A DNA stretch of 64,000 nt from Mesonia sp008017825 (GTDB taxonomy: Bacteria > Bacteroidota > Bacteroidia > Flavobacteriales > Flavobacteriaceae). Positions 18,656 to 27,839 of the stretch are shown here, piece after piece. Every line of letters starts with the position of its first letter. Within the stretch, counting starts at the first letter, position 1. The notes under the pieces are model-generated. The model saw nothing but the letters and a program-made list of their open reading frames with translations, did no database searches and was not told where the DNA came from. Both the position numbers and the translations under genes were made by a program. The stretch spans positions 124,001 to 188,000 of the forward strand of contig NZ_VRLS01000057.1 of assembly GCF_008017825.1 (NCBI RefSeq), in the 5' to 3' direction.

Positions 18656-20275
18656 ATGGCACAAACTAAGTACATTTTTGTAACTGGTGGTGTTTCTTCG
18701 TCTCTAGGGAAAGGAATTATCGCAGCTTCACTCGCAAAACTTTTACAAGCACGTGGTTATAGAACCACGATTCAAAAATTAGATCCTTATATTAACGTAG
18801 ATCCGGGTACTTTAAACCCATACGAGCATGGGGAATGTTTTGTAACTGAAGATGGAGCAGAAACTGACTTAGATTTAGGTCATTATGAACGTTTTCTAAA
18901 TGTAAATACTTCACAAGCCAATAACGTTACTACAGGACGTATTTACCAAAGTGTGATCGAAAAAGAACGCCGCGGTGAGTTTTTGGGTAAAACTGTACAA
19001 GTTGTTCCTCATATTACTAATGAAATCAAGGAAAGAATTCAGATTTTAGGTAAAAGTGGCGATTACGATATTGTACTTACAGAAATTGGTGGTACCGTTG
19101 GTGATATAGAGTCACTCCCTTACATAGAAGCTGTTCGCCAATTAAAATGGGATTTAGGAGAACACAATTCTTTGGTAATACACCTTACTTTAATTCCGTA
19201 TTTATCGGCTGCAAAAGAATTAAAGACCAAACCTACTCAGCATAGTGTAAAGACTTTAATGGAAAGTGGTATTAATGCTGATATTTTAGTTTGTAGAACA
19301 GAGCACGAGTTAAGTGATGATCTTAGACGAAAATTAGCACAATTTTGTAACGTTAAGCAAGAAGCTGTAATTCAATCTATTGATGCCTCAACTATTTACG
19401 ACGTTCCTAATTTAATGTTAGAAGAAGGCTTAGATACTATTACGCTAAAAAAATTAGACCTTGCCGACGATACTCAGCCAGATTTAACACAGTGGAACCA
19501 GTTTATACAACGTCATAAAAACCCTACTGCAGAAATTACAATTGGCCTTATAGGTAAATATGTAGAGTTACAAGATTCTTACAAATCTATTCTAGAATCT
19601 TTTATTCACGCTGGAGCGGAAAATGAGGTAAAAGTAAATATTAAAAGTATACACTCAGAATTTTTAGATGTAGACCATAAAAATTCTATCATTAGCAGCC
19701 TTGACGGAATTTTAGTGGCGCCAGGTTTTGGAGAGAGAGGAATTGAAGGTAAAATTGAAGCCGTTCGCTATGCTAGAGAAAACAACCTTCCTTTTTTTGG
19801 AATATGTTTAGGAATGCAAATGGCGGTCATAGAATATTCTCGAAATGTCTTAAATCTTAAAGACGCTAACAGTACAGAAATGGATGACACCACAAAAAAT
19901 CCTGTCATCGATATTATGGAAAGTCAGAAAAACATTACTCAAATGGGAGGAACCATGCGCTTAGGAGCTTGGGATTGTGAGCTTAAAGCAGGCACTCTTA
20001 TTGAGAAAGTATATGGTAAAGCTCAAATAAGTGAAAGACATCGTCATCGTTACGAATATAACAACGAATATAAAGAACAATTAGAAGCTGCTGGATTAGT
20101 AAGCTCTGGTATTAACCCTCAAACAGGATTAGTAGAAGTGGTAGAACTTAAAGACCACCCTTGGTTTATTGGGGTACAATATCATCCAGAATATAAAAGT
20201 ACGGTAGCTACTCCACACCCTCTATTTATTGATTTTGTGAAAGCTGCCAAAGTTTTTTCAGAAAAAAGAAAATAA
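18656..20275 (+). CDS. pyrG: CTP synthase
   Basis: Makes CTP from UTP, ATP and glutamine in the cytoplasm. Full length at 539 residues. The amidoligase half begins KYIFVTGGVSSSLGKGIIAA and includes DPYINVDPGTLNPYEHGECF and GGTVGDIESLPY. The class I glutamine amidotransferase half has the nucleophile Cys in FFGICLGMQMAV and the His in GVQYHPEYKS. It stands with its own -7 elements and is followed 148 bases later by yidC; a weak AT-rich hairpin (20287-20301) before a T-run may end the transcript. Confidence 0.98.
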   Translation: MAQTKYIFVTGGVSSSLGKGIIAASLAKLLQARGYRTTIQKLDPYINVDPGTLNPYEHGECFVTEDGAETDLDLGHYERFLNVNTSQANNVTTGRIYQSVIEKERRGEFLGKTVQVVPHITNEIKERIQILGKSGDYDIVLTEIGGTVGDIESLPYIEAVRQLKWDLGEHNSLVIHLTLIPYLSAAKELKTKPTQHSVKTLMESGINADILVCRTEHELSDDLRRKLAQFCNVKQEAVIQSIDASTIYDVPNLMLEEGLDTITLKKLDLADDTQPDLTQWNQFIQRHKNPTAEITIGLIGKYVELQDSYKSILESFIHAGAENEVKVNIKSIHSEFLDVDHKNSIISSLDGILVAPGFGERGIEGKIEAVRYARENNLPFFGICLGMQMAVIEYSRNVLNLKDANSTEMDDTTKNPVIDIMESQKNITQMGGTMRLGAWDCELKAGTLIEKVYGKAQISERHRHRYEYNNEYKEQLEAAGLVSSGINPQTGLVEVVELKDHPWFIGVQYHPEYKSTVATPHPLFIDFVKAAKVFSEKRK

Positions 20276-20423
20276 TGCCATCTTGTCTTATTTAAAATAA
20301 GTGGTTCTTTTTTTGAAATAATTTTTAACGATTTAATGCGTGTTTTAAATGAAATTTAAGAGTTTTGCACGCTTATTTAAAGATACTCAAGTTGTTTGAA
20401 AACTTGATCATTGAAACATTCTT

Positions 20424-22262
20424 ATGGATAATAAAAAATTTGACCTTAATTCCCTTATCGGATTTTTCTTAATTGGAGCAGTCTTACTATGGATGCTTTA
20501 TTACAACCAAGACGAATCTACACAAGTAGAAGAAGTAGGCACACCAGAAAAACAGGAAAGTGTTGAACAGACTACTCCTAAAAATGAGCTTACCACAAAC
20601 TCACCTACTGCAGATTCATTAAGCATTGCTAAAGCACAAGAAAAACTTGGTGTATTTAGCTATTCTTCTACCCTTCCTTCTGCTAAAGAAAACGTAACTA
20701 CTTTAGAGAACGATGTATTAGAATTAAAAATAAGTAATAAAGGGGGACAAATTGTAGAAGCTAAACTTAAAAACTTTAAAACCTACGATTCTTTACCTAT
20801 CTATATTGTTAAGGATGGTAATGCTTCCTTCAATTTAAACTTCACCACTCAAGATAACCGTTCTATAGCTACTCAAGATATGTATTTTGAGCCTAGCCTT
20901 TCAAAAGATGGTTCTTCTTTATCGATGAAATTAAAAGTCTCTCAAAATGAGTATTTAGAATACTATTATGAGTTAAAGCCAGAAGATTATATGTTTGACT
21001 TTGCCATTCGTTCTAATGGATTGTCCAATGTCATTAACAAAGATAATATTCAGCTTGACTGGAAATTAAAAGCATACCGCCACGCAAAAAGTATTTCTTA
21101 CGAGAATAGATACACAGAAATTCTTTGGGAGTATGAAGGTGATAAAGATGATTACACTGGACAAGGAGATAACGATGACGCTGAAGATGAAGAAATCTCT
21201 TGGATAGCTTTTAAACAGCACTTCTTCAACTCTATTTTATTAACTGATGCACCTTTTGAAAGAGCTAAATTTGTTTCTAAAAATTTAGTTCAAGATGAAG
21301 AAGTAGATACTGTTTTCACTAAAGAGTTTTCAGCTTCTGTTCCTTTACAGCTAAAAGGTGGTGAGTTTAATGAAACCATGGACTTTTATTATGGCCCAAC
21401 CGATTATAAAATATTAAATGAATACGACCGTAATTTAGATGAAGTAGTTCCTTTAGGATGGGGGATTTTTGGATGGATTAATCAGTTTTTAATCATTCCA
21501 TTTTTTAACCTCCTTAGCGGATTTTTACCAGCTGGAATTGCTATTATTTTCTTAACTATTTCAGTTAAATTACTGCTTTCTCCTGTACAATACAAGCAGT
21601 ACGTTTCTCAAGCAAAAATGAAGGTTTTAAGACCTGAAATTAATGAGTTGAATGAAAAGTACAAGGACAATGCAATGAAAAAGCAGCAAGAAACTATGAA
21701 GCTGTATAGCAAAGCTGGAGCTAGCCCTATGAGTGGATGTTTACCTGCTTTAATGCAAATTCCCGTGTTTTATGCTTTATTCAATTTCTTTCCTAGTGCT
21801 TTTGATATTAGACAAAAAAGCTTCTTATGGGCAGATGATTTATCGAGTTATGATGTAGTTGCAGAACTACCCTTTACTATTCCGTTTTATGGAGACCACG
21901 TAAGTTTATTCCCTATCCTTGCTTCTATCGCTATTTTCATTTATATGATGATGACTACAGGGCAAAATATGCAACAGACACAGCCTGGGATGCCAAACAT
22001 GAAATTTATCATGTACTTATCTCCATTATTTATGTTGATTTTCTTCAATAATTACGCAAGTGGATTATCGTTGTATTATTTAACTTCTAACTTAATTACA
22101 ATAGGAATTATGTTGGTCATTAAAAACTTCATTATTGATGAAGATAAGATACATGCTAAGATTCAAGAGAATAAAAAGAAACCTAAGAAGCAAAATAAGT
22201 TTTCTAGAAAAATGCAGGAAATGATGGAACAAGCCGAGCAGCAAAAAAAGGCTAAAAAATAA
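20424..22262 (+). CDS. yidC: Membrane protein insertase YidC
   Basis: Inserts and folds inner-membrane proteins, alone or with Sec. At 612 residues it is the Gram-negative form: an N-terminal membrane anchor (LIGFFLIGAVLLWMLYY), a large periplasmic domain (about residues 60-350), then the conserved insertase core with WGIFGWINQFLIIPFFNLL, SVKLLLSPVQYKQY, the cytoplasmic coiled hairpin and MSGCLPALMQIPVFYALF. The last 40 residues are strongly basic, as expected for ribosome contact. The pyrG-yidC order is common in Bacteroidota. Confidence 0.97.
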   Translation: MDNKKFDLNSLIGFFLIGAVLLWMLYYNQDESTQVEEVGTPEKQESVEQTTPKNELTTNSPTADSLSIAKAQEKLGVFSYSSTLPSAKENVTTLENDVLELKISNKGGQIVEAKLKNFKTYDSLPIYIVKDGNASFNLNFTTQDNRSIATQDMYFEPSLSKDGSSLSMKLKVSQNEYLEYYYELKPEDYMFDFAIRSNGLSNVINKDNIQLDWKLKAYRHAKSISYENRYTEILWEYEGDKDDYTGQGDNDDAEDEEISWIAFKQHFFNSILLTDAPFERAKFVSKNLVQDEEVDTVFTKEFSASVPLQLKGGEFNETMDFYYGPTDYKILNEYDRNLDEVVPLGWGIFGWINQFLIIPFFNLLSGFLPAGIAIIFLTISVKLLLSPVQYKQYVSQAKMKVLRPEINELNEKYKDNAMKKQQETMKLYSKAGASPMSGCLPALMQIPVFYALFNFFPSAFDIRQKSFLWADDLSSYDVVAELPFTIPFYGDHVSLFPILASIAIFIYMMMTTGQNMQQTQPGMPNMKFIMYLSPLFMLIFFNNYASGLSLYYLTSNLITIGIMLVIKNFIIDEDKIHAKIQENKKKPKKQNKFSRKMQEMMEQAEQQKKAKK

Positions 22263-22286
22263 TCACATCACCTAAATCATTGATAC

Positions 22287-22320
22287 AAAAAAGCTCTTGA
22301 AAATTTTCAAGAGCTTTTTT
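22287..22320. terminator. Bidirectional terminator between yidC and zinc-ribbon gene
   Basis: A perfect 34-base palindrome with arms AAAAAAGCTCTTGAAAA and its complement, so A-run and T-run flank a GC stem on both strands. It serves yidC on the plus strand and the convergent gene, whose stop codon begins at its last base. Confidence 0.9.
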
Positions 22321-22679
22321 TATTTAATTTTTTTCCAAGAGTATTTTCCTAAGAACTTATAAAATCTAACTTTCCAACTAATGAGCTTCTCCTTTTCAGC
22401 ATTATAAGAGCATATTCTGCATTTTTTAGATGTCTTTTCAACTTCATAGCCTCCATATTGAGTTGCACGTAATTCTGACTCTTTTATACTATAAAAATTA
22501 TTGGAGCCACATCGCGGACAATTTTCAAGTTCAAATTTCGCATTATGATTAGTTAGTTTAGCAAGGTGTATATCAGATAAACTTCTTTTATTTAATTCAG
22601 ATTGTATTTTTTGTTTTGAATAAGGCATAAATTCTTTGTACCGGAATTTTAAAAAGAAGGCTAGTTCTTTATCGGTCAT
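22320..22679 (-). CDS. Hypothetical protein with two CxxC zinc-ribbon pairs
   Basis: A 119-residue protein I do not recognise. The N-terminal half is charged and helical. Two metal-binding knuckles are visible, CPRCGSNNF and, 30 residues later, CRICSYNAEKE, which would form one zinc ribbon. The tail is basic and aromatic (WKVRFYKFLGKYSW). Codon use looks native. It stands alone, convergent with yidC. A nucleic-acid or protein-binding role is a guess from the ribbon only. Confidence 0.7.
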   Translation of the reverse strand: MTDKELAFFLKFRYKEFMPYSKQKIQSELNKRSLSDIHLAKLTNHNAKFELENCPRCGSNNFYSIKESELRATQYGGYEVEKTSKKCRICSYNAEKEKLISWKVRFYKFLGKYSWKKIK

Positions 22680-22848
22680 CTTCTTTAAAAAATCTTCTAC
22701 TCTCTCTTTTCAAAATTTATTTTAGGCTATGCTGTAAAGAAGTCGCAAATTAATAAGTGATTTCTTAATGATTTTATTTAGAACTTTAATTTCTTATCCT
22801 ATATAATCCCCATATTTTTCTGTAAATTTCATATTGAAAAATTCAGAG

Positions 22849-24240
22849 CTACGGCAGTAACAGAGTATCAATTTTATGTAAAAGTCCATTTTTGGCTTGA
22901 ACATCTACTCTTACCGAATTAGACTGACGCAGTTGCACATCTGTTAAAGTAAAAGTACTGTCGGTTTTTATCACTTGAATTTGACTTTCTAAGGTATTTA
23001 CATTCGAAGGTAAAGATTCTAATGTATAAGCATTATTAGTAACGATATGATTATTAAGTATAGAGGTTAAGGTTGCAGTATCAATATCTTCTAATGTAGC
23101 ATTTTGATTTGGGAAAAGCTCTAACAAAGCACTTTCAAAAGCTGTATCTATGGGAGCAAAAATTGTAAACGGGCTTTCAGTTCCGTCGTTACTCATTAGT
23201 CGGTTTATATAATTTTCTGGGAGTTGATCATCGCGTGTTAAGGCAGTCTGAAAAGTAAATAAATCCACATCAGCGTTAACAAAAGTATACAAATTAGGAA
23301 CTTCTAATACTTTATCTAAAACGTGAATTACTCCATTTGTCCCTACAATATCTTGTTCTATAATATTGCTAGTTCCATTTAATAATAATCCCAAGGTTAA
23401 ATTAAAATAAGTATCTATATGATTACTATTACTGGCTACTGCCCTATTCTTAAAATATCCAGTTTGAAGAAAATCTGTTGTAAAAAAACCTTCCATAAGG
23501 TGATTTTTTAAAAAATTCACTTTTTCTGAAGTAGTAAAATTTTGATTCGCCAAAAAGGGATCTAAATCGATGTCTATAGGAACAAAAATAGTTTTGTCAT
23601 CTTCAGTCTGAATTTCTGACAGTAAATCCTCAGCTTCCAATTCTTCATAATAACTAAGAAGTCGACTATCAATTTGCATTAAATCGGTTACACTTGGCGG
23701 GTTAAGAACTTTATCAATTCCGTGTAAAACGCCATTATCTACATCTATATTAGGAAAAACTATACGGGTTTGTGCATTAAAAATTAAGTCTTTTTCACTA
23801 TCTACAAACAAATCTAAATTATAACTAACCGAATCATTCAATACTTTTTTAGCGTTTGTTTTTAAATAACCTGTAGTAAAGTTTTCTGCATTGTTTGGTG
23901 TTTGCAAAAGATGATAGTCAACTAGCCTTTGAGCTTCTTCATCTGATAATGCTTCTAAGCCAGAAATACCTAGGTCAGAAAAATAAATATTCATAGCCTC
24001 ATTATCGGGTGCGAAAAAGGTATAAGTACCTGAATTCCCATCTAAAGTACCTTTATAGCCAGCTTTGACAACCGTTTGAGCTATAATAGAATACTCATTG
24101 TTTTTTTGCAAGTAATTTATAATAGAGTTGTTTCCTTCTATTACATTACCATTATCATCATCGTCTTGACAAGAAAAAAGAACACAGGCAAACAATAATA
24201 CTGGCAGTATTTTTGTTAATTTTGATATAGAATAATTCAT
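22849..24240 (-). CDS. Lipoprotein with three fasciclin (FAS1) domains
   Basis: A 463-residue exported protein. A signal peptide ends in a lipobox with Cys (LFACVLFSCQDDDD), and the following acidic Asp run is the typical Bacteroidota signal for export to the cell surface. Three FAS1 repeats follow, each with the TFFAPDNEAM/IFAPIDTAF and NGVLHGID/NGVIHVLD/NGLLHKID landmarks: about residues 38-170, 175-315 and 317-463. Expected to act in adhesion or matrix binding. It is divergent from the YwqK-type gene. A one-domain relative lies at 48996-49547. Confidence 0.92.
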   Translation of the reverse strand: MNYSISKLTKILPVLLFACVLFSCQDDDDNGNVIEGNNSIINYLQKNNEYSIIAQTVVKAGYKGTLDGNSGTYTFFAPDNEAMNIYFSDLGISGLEALSDEEAQRLVDYHLLQTPNNAENFTTGYLKTNAKKVLNDSVSYNLDLFVDSEKDLIFNAQTRIVFPNIDVDNGVLHGIDKVLNPPSVTDLMQIDSRLLSYYEELEAEDLLSEIQTEDDKTIFVPIDIDLDPFLANQNFTTSEKVNFLKNHLMEGFFTTDFLQTGYFKNRAVASNSNHIDTYFNLTLGLLLNGTSNIIEQDIVGTNGVIHVLDKVLEVPNLYTFVNADVDLFTFQTALTRDDQLPENYINRLMSNDGTESPFTIFAPIDTAFESALLELFPNQNATLEDIDTATLTSILNNHIVTNNAYTLESLPSNVNTLESQIQVIKTDSTFTLTDVQLRQSNSVRVDVQAKNGLLHKIDTLLLP

Positions 24241-24288
24241 TTAGGATTTACATTTAAAATTATGCCCAATATACAAAAACCATCATTC

Positions 24289-25014
24289 ATGAAAACTCAA
24301 AGATTTTTTTTACTTCTGCTATGTATTTCTATGTTCGGAATTAAAAATTATGCTCAAACAGAAAAGTTGAATCAAACCGATGCCAACGGCAAACGTCACG
24401 GGAAATGGATGAAAAAATTTGAAGGTACCAATCAAAAAAGATATGAAGGTACTTTTGAGCATGGTAAAGAAGTAGGTGTTTTTAAGTTTTACAAAGAGGG
24501 AAACTATAACCAACCCGTAGCTACAAAAGAATATAATACTAAAAATGATTCTATTCTGGTAACTTACTATACAAATAATGAGGCAATAGTAAGTCAAGGT
24601 AATATGGTTAACAAGAAAAGAGAAGGCACCTGGAGGTATTACCACAAAGGTGGGGAAAAATTAATGATGATAGAAAATTATAAAAACGATAAGCTACACG
24701 GGAACAAAAAAACCTTTTTACCTGACGGAATGTTGGCGCAAGAAGAAAATTACAAAAATGGTAAGCTTGACGGAACTGAAATCGTGTACCTTAAAGACAA
24801 GCAAATTTTGCAGTATTACACCTATAAAAATGGAAAGCTGAACGGCTTAACTAAAATCTACGATAAATCGGGAAACATTTTAAGCGAAGGAAATTATAAA
24901 GAGGACGAAAAAGACGGAATTTGGAAGTTTTATGATGACGGAAAAGTGGTACAAACCATAAAATACCCTTTACCTAAAACTCCATTGAAAGTAAAGAAAA
25001 AACAAACCGACTAA
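24289..25014 (+). CDS. YwqK/MORN-repeat exported protein
   Basis: A 241-residue protein starting at the ATG at 24289, where a signal peptide begins (MKTQRFFLLLLCISMFG, cut after NYAQ). An ATG nine codons upstream (24262) is also in frame. The mature part consists of repeated units of about 22 residues such as GKRHGKWMKKFEG, GKLDGTEIVYLKD and EKDGIWKFYDDGKVV, the MORN-like pattern of the YwqK family. These are named as antitoxins in some annotations, but no toxin gene is next to it; an envelope role is likelier. mnmA follows by 31 bases with its own promoter. Confidence 0.82.
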   Translation: MKTQRFFLLLLCISMFGIKNYAQTEKLNQTDANGKRHGKWMKKFEGTNQKRYEGTFEHGKEVGVFKFYKEGNYNQPVATKEYNTKNDSILVTYYTNNEAIVSQGNMVNKKREGTWRYYHKGGEKLMMIENYKNDKLHGNKKTFLPDGMLAQEENYKNGKLDGTEIVYLKDKQILQYYTYKNGKLNGLTKIYDKSGNILSEGNYKEDEKDGIWKFYDDGKVVQTIKYPLPKTPLKVKKKQTD

Positions 25015-25020
25015 AATTCA

Positions 25021-25028
25021 TATTTTTG
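25021..25028 (+). promoter_or_regulatory. -7 element for mnmA
   Basis: TATTTTTG fits TAnnTTTG exactly and lies 17 bases before the GTG start, directly after the stop of the preceding gene. No convincing -33 TTG is visible upstream. Confidence 0.5.
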
Positions 25029-25045
25029 CATTAAAAAAAGAGATT

Positions 25046-26227
25046 GTGGCTAAAAAAAGAGTGATAGTAGGTTTAAGTGGCGGAGTAGATTCTAGTGTAA
25101 CCGCATACCTATTAAAGGAACAAGGTTATGAAGTAATTGGCTTATTTATGAAAAATTGGCACGATGACTCTGTAACCATAAGTGATGAATGCCCTTGGCT
25201 AGATGATAGCAATGATGCTATGTTAGTAGCCGAAAAATTGAATATTCCTTTTCAAACGGTAGATCTTAGTGAAGATTATAAAGAACGTATTGTAGATTAT
25301 ATGTACGATGAATATGGTAAAGGAAGAACTCCTAACCCAGACGTATTATGCAATAGAGAAATAAAGTTTGATGTCTTTATGAAAATTGCACTTTCTCTAG
25401 GAGCCGATTATGTGGCTACGGGACATTATTGTAGAAAAGCTGAATTTGAAAAAGACGGAGAAACCATCTATCAATTATTAGCGGGGAAGGATAAAAATAA
25501 AGATCAGTCTTATTTTTTATGTCAGCTTTCTCAAGAGCAATTGGCAAAAACTTTATTTCCCATAGGTAATTTGCAAAAGAGTGAAGTGAGAGAAATTGCT
25601 ACCCAGCAAGATTTAGTCACAGCAGAAAAAAAGGACTCTCAAGGTTTATGTTTTATAGGGAAAGTCCGTTTGCCGGAATTTCTTCAGCAAAAACTTCAAC
25701 CTAAAGATGGAATTATTGTTGAGATAGAAGCTAACGATGCTACCTATTTTTCCGATAAGGAAGAAGATGCTTCTTTAACTAGTCAAGTAAAAAAATATAC
25801 TTACCATAAGGAACAAGGTAAAAAAGTAGGGCGTCATAATGGGGCACACTATTTTACAAAAGGTCAGCGAAAAGGTTTGGGTGTTGGTGGTACCCCAGAA
25901 CCACTTTTTGTAATCGAAACCGATGTAGATGAAAATGTGATTTATACAGGACAAGGCAAGAATCATCCCGGACTTTTAAGAAAAGGACTTTTTGTTGATA
26001 AAAATGAGATCCATTGGGTACGAGAAGATTTAAAATTACCTGTGGGTAGCCAATTGAAAACCAAAGCAAGAATTCGCTACCGACAAACCTTAGAAGATGC
26101 TACCTTATACCAAGAAGAGCAAGGTCTTTATGTAATATTTGATCAACCTCAAACCGCTATCATGGAAGGACAATTTGTTGCTTGGTATCAAGATGATGAA
26201 TTGATTGGCTCTGGCGTAATTTCTTAA
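25046..26227 (+). CDS. mnmA: tRNA-specific 2-thiouridylase MnmA
   Basis: Thiolates U34 of Lys, Glu and Gln tRNAs using sulfur relayed to an active-site Cys. The 393-residue protein starts at a GTG (no ATG nearby; VAKKRVIVGLSGGVDSSV begins at the PP-loop). The catalytic cysteines are visible in NPDVLCNREIKFD and in DSQGLCFIGKVRLPEF. There is an insertion near residues 225-255 rich in Glu and Lys, then YFTKGQRKGLGVGG and the C-terminal beta barrel. The next gene starts 10 bases after its stop. Confidence 0.96.
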   Translation: MAKKRVIVGLSGGVDSSVTAYLLKEQGYEVIGLFMKNWHDDSVTISDECPWLDDSNDAMLVAEKLNIPFQTVDLSEDYKERIVDYMYDEYGKGRTPNPDVLCNREIKFDVFMKIALSLGADYVATGHYCRKAEFEKDGETIYQLLAGKDKNKDQSYFLCQLSQEQLAKTLFPIGNLQKSEVREIATQQDLVTAEKKDSQGLCFIGKVRLPEFLQQKLQPKDGIIVEIEANDATYFSDKEEDASLTSQVKKYTYHKEQGKKVGRHNGAHYFTKGQRKGLGVGGTPEPLFVIETDVDENVIYTGQGKNHPGLLRKGLFVDKNEIHWVREDLKLPVGSQLKTKARIRYRQTLEDATLYQEEQGLYVIFDQPQTAIMEGQFVAWYQDDELIGSGVIS

Positions 26228-26237
26228 TTTTATAAAA

Positions 26238-27839
26238 ATGAAAAACTATATTTTTGGAGTTTTACTCGTAATTTCTTTTGGACTAAAAGCTCAAGAACAC
26301 GCTTGGATTTATTTTACAGATAAACCTAATGTACAAGCTTCTATAAGCAATCCCAGTTCTATTCTTAGTCAACGTGCAATTACACGTAAAAACTTACATA
26401 ATATAGCTATAGATGCCAGAGACGTTCCTGTAAATGAAAATTACATTACCACGCTAAAAAGCCAAACCGGTATTGTGGTTAAAGCAAAATCTAAATGGTT
26501 TAATTGCGTTCATGTGCTAGGAAGCATTCAAAATATAAACAATTTAAGTAATCTAAATTTTGTTCAAAATATAGTTTTTGCGAATGATATGCTTAACCCA
26601 AGACCAGCTCAAATGGAGCAAAGTGAAGACATCCAGCAAAAATTTGAGGTAAATGTAAATTATAATTATGGGGCGAGCAACAATCAAGTTTCAATGCTAA
26701 ATGTTGAGGACTTGCATCAAGATGATTATATAGGTACGGGAATGCTAATTGCTGTTTTAGATTCAGGTTTTCCTAATGTGTTAACGAATCCTGGTTTTGC
26801 AGATTTAAATCAAGATAATCGCTTGCTTGGGGGGTATGATTTTGTAGCTAGATCTAATAACTTTGCGAGTTCAAATTTACACAATCACGGAGCTATTGTG
26901 CTTTCAGATATGGTTGGTTTTCTCAATAATCAATTTGTAGGAACTTCTCCAGACGCTTCCTTTTATTTATTTAGAACCGAAGATGCTAATTCTGAAACTC
27001 CAGTAGAAGAAAGCTATTGGGTAGAAGCAGCCGAAAGAGCAGATAGTTTGGGGGTAGATTTAATCAATTCCTCTTTAGGTTATTCCCAATTTGACAACCC
27101 CAATTACAACTATACTCCACAAGATATGGATGGTAATACGGCTTTCATCACTAGAGGAGCTAATATTGCAGTAGAAAAGGGAATTTTAGTAGTTAACTCG
27201 GCTGGTAATTCTGGGCAAGATTTTAGTTTTCCTATTATAAATGCTCCTGCCGACGGGAATGTTTTTACAGTAGGCGCGGTAGATCAAAACGGAGATTATG
27301 TATCTTTTAGTTCTATAGGTCCTTCTGCAGATGGACGTGTAAAACCAGATGTAGTGGCTCAAGGTGCTGGTTCTGCAATTATTAATATAAATGGAAATAT
27401 TGATTTCTCAAACGGAACCTCTTTCTCTTCTCCGATTATGACAGGTGCTATTGCAAGTTTATGGCAAGCTAACCCTAGCAAAACCAATCTAGAAATTATG
27501 CAAATTGTAAGAGAATCTGCTTCTCGTTACAACAATCCAAATAATGAAATTGGATACGGAATTCCAGATTTTTCAATGGCCGTGCAAGACGTACTTTCCA
27601 CTCTGTCTGTTGATAAAAACACGATTATCGCTTATCCCAACCCCACTTCTAATATGCTTTATTTGCGTAACGCTTCCGCAGAAGCGAACACTATAAAAGT
27701 TTATACGATGTTAGGAAAAAAAGTGTTGGAAGTTAAACACGCTAACCAAATAGATTTCTCTTCTTTTTCGAAGGGGATTTACTTATTACAAGTCTCAAAT
27801 AATACAGAAGAAAAAACTCTTAAAATTATTAAAAACTAA
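26238..27839 (+). CDS. S8 subtilisin-like peptidase with T9SS sorting domain
   Basis: A 533-residue secreted protease. A signal peptide (MKNYIFGVLLVISFGLKAQ) and a propeptide-like region (to about residue 145) precede the S8 domain with Asp in AVLDSGFP, His in LHNHGAIVLSDMVG and Ser in NGTSFSSPIMTGA. The final 75 residues are a type A T9SS C-terminal domain: PNPTSNMLYLRN, VYTMLGKKVLEV and GIYLLQVSNN, ending in KTLKIIKN. It is therefore exported by the gliding-linked secretion system to the surface or medium. Its last base is the first of the next gene's ATG. Confidence 0.94.
   Translation: MKNYIFGVLLVISFGLKAQEHAWIYFTDKPNVQASISNPSSILSQRAITRKNLHNIAIDARDVPVNENYITTLKSQTGIVVKAKSKWFNCVHVLGSIQNINNLSNLNFVQNIVFANDMLNPRPAQMEQSEDIQQKFEVNVNYNYGASNNQVSMLNVEDLHQDDYIGTGMLIAVLDSGFPNVLTNPGFADLNQDNRLLGGYDFVARSNNFASSNLHNHGAIVLSDMVGFLNNQFVGTSPDASFYLFRTEDANSETPVEESYWVEAAERADSLGVDLINSSLGYSQFDNPNYNYTPQDMDGNTAFITRGANIAVEKGILVVNSAGNSGQDFSFPIINAPADGNVFTVGAVDQNGDYVSFSSIGPSADGRVKPDVVAQGAGSAIININGNIDFSNGTSFSSPIMTGAIASLWQANPSKTNLEIMQIVRESASRYNNPNNEIGYGIPDFSMAVQDVLSTLSVDKNTIIAYPNPTSNMLYLRNASAEANTIKVYTMLGKKVLEVKHANQIDFSSFSKGIYLLQVSNNTEEKTLKIIKN
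27671..27686. repeat. Palindrome CGCTTCCGCAGAAGCG inside the subtilase gene
   Basis: A 16-base palindrome with one mismatch, read as NASAEAN in the sorting domain. Same family as 8872 and 43947. It sits in a surface loop position of the T9SS domain, where extra residues would be tolerated. Confidence 0.75.

Noticed and set aside
20287..20301. Terminator after pyrG
   Set aside because: The stem CTTATTT/AAATAAG is AT-only with practically no loop, and its T-run is 8 bases away; too weak to list as a feature.
24289..25014. YwqK-type protein as an antitoxin of a toxin-antitoxin pair
   Set aside because: It has a signal peptide and no toxin gene adjoins; the antitoxin label in databases rests on the repeat type only.
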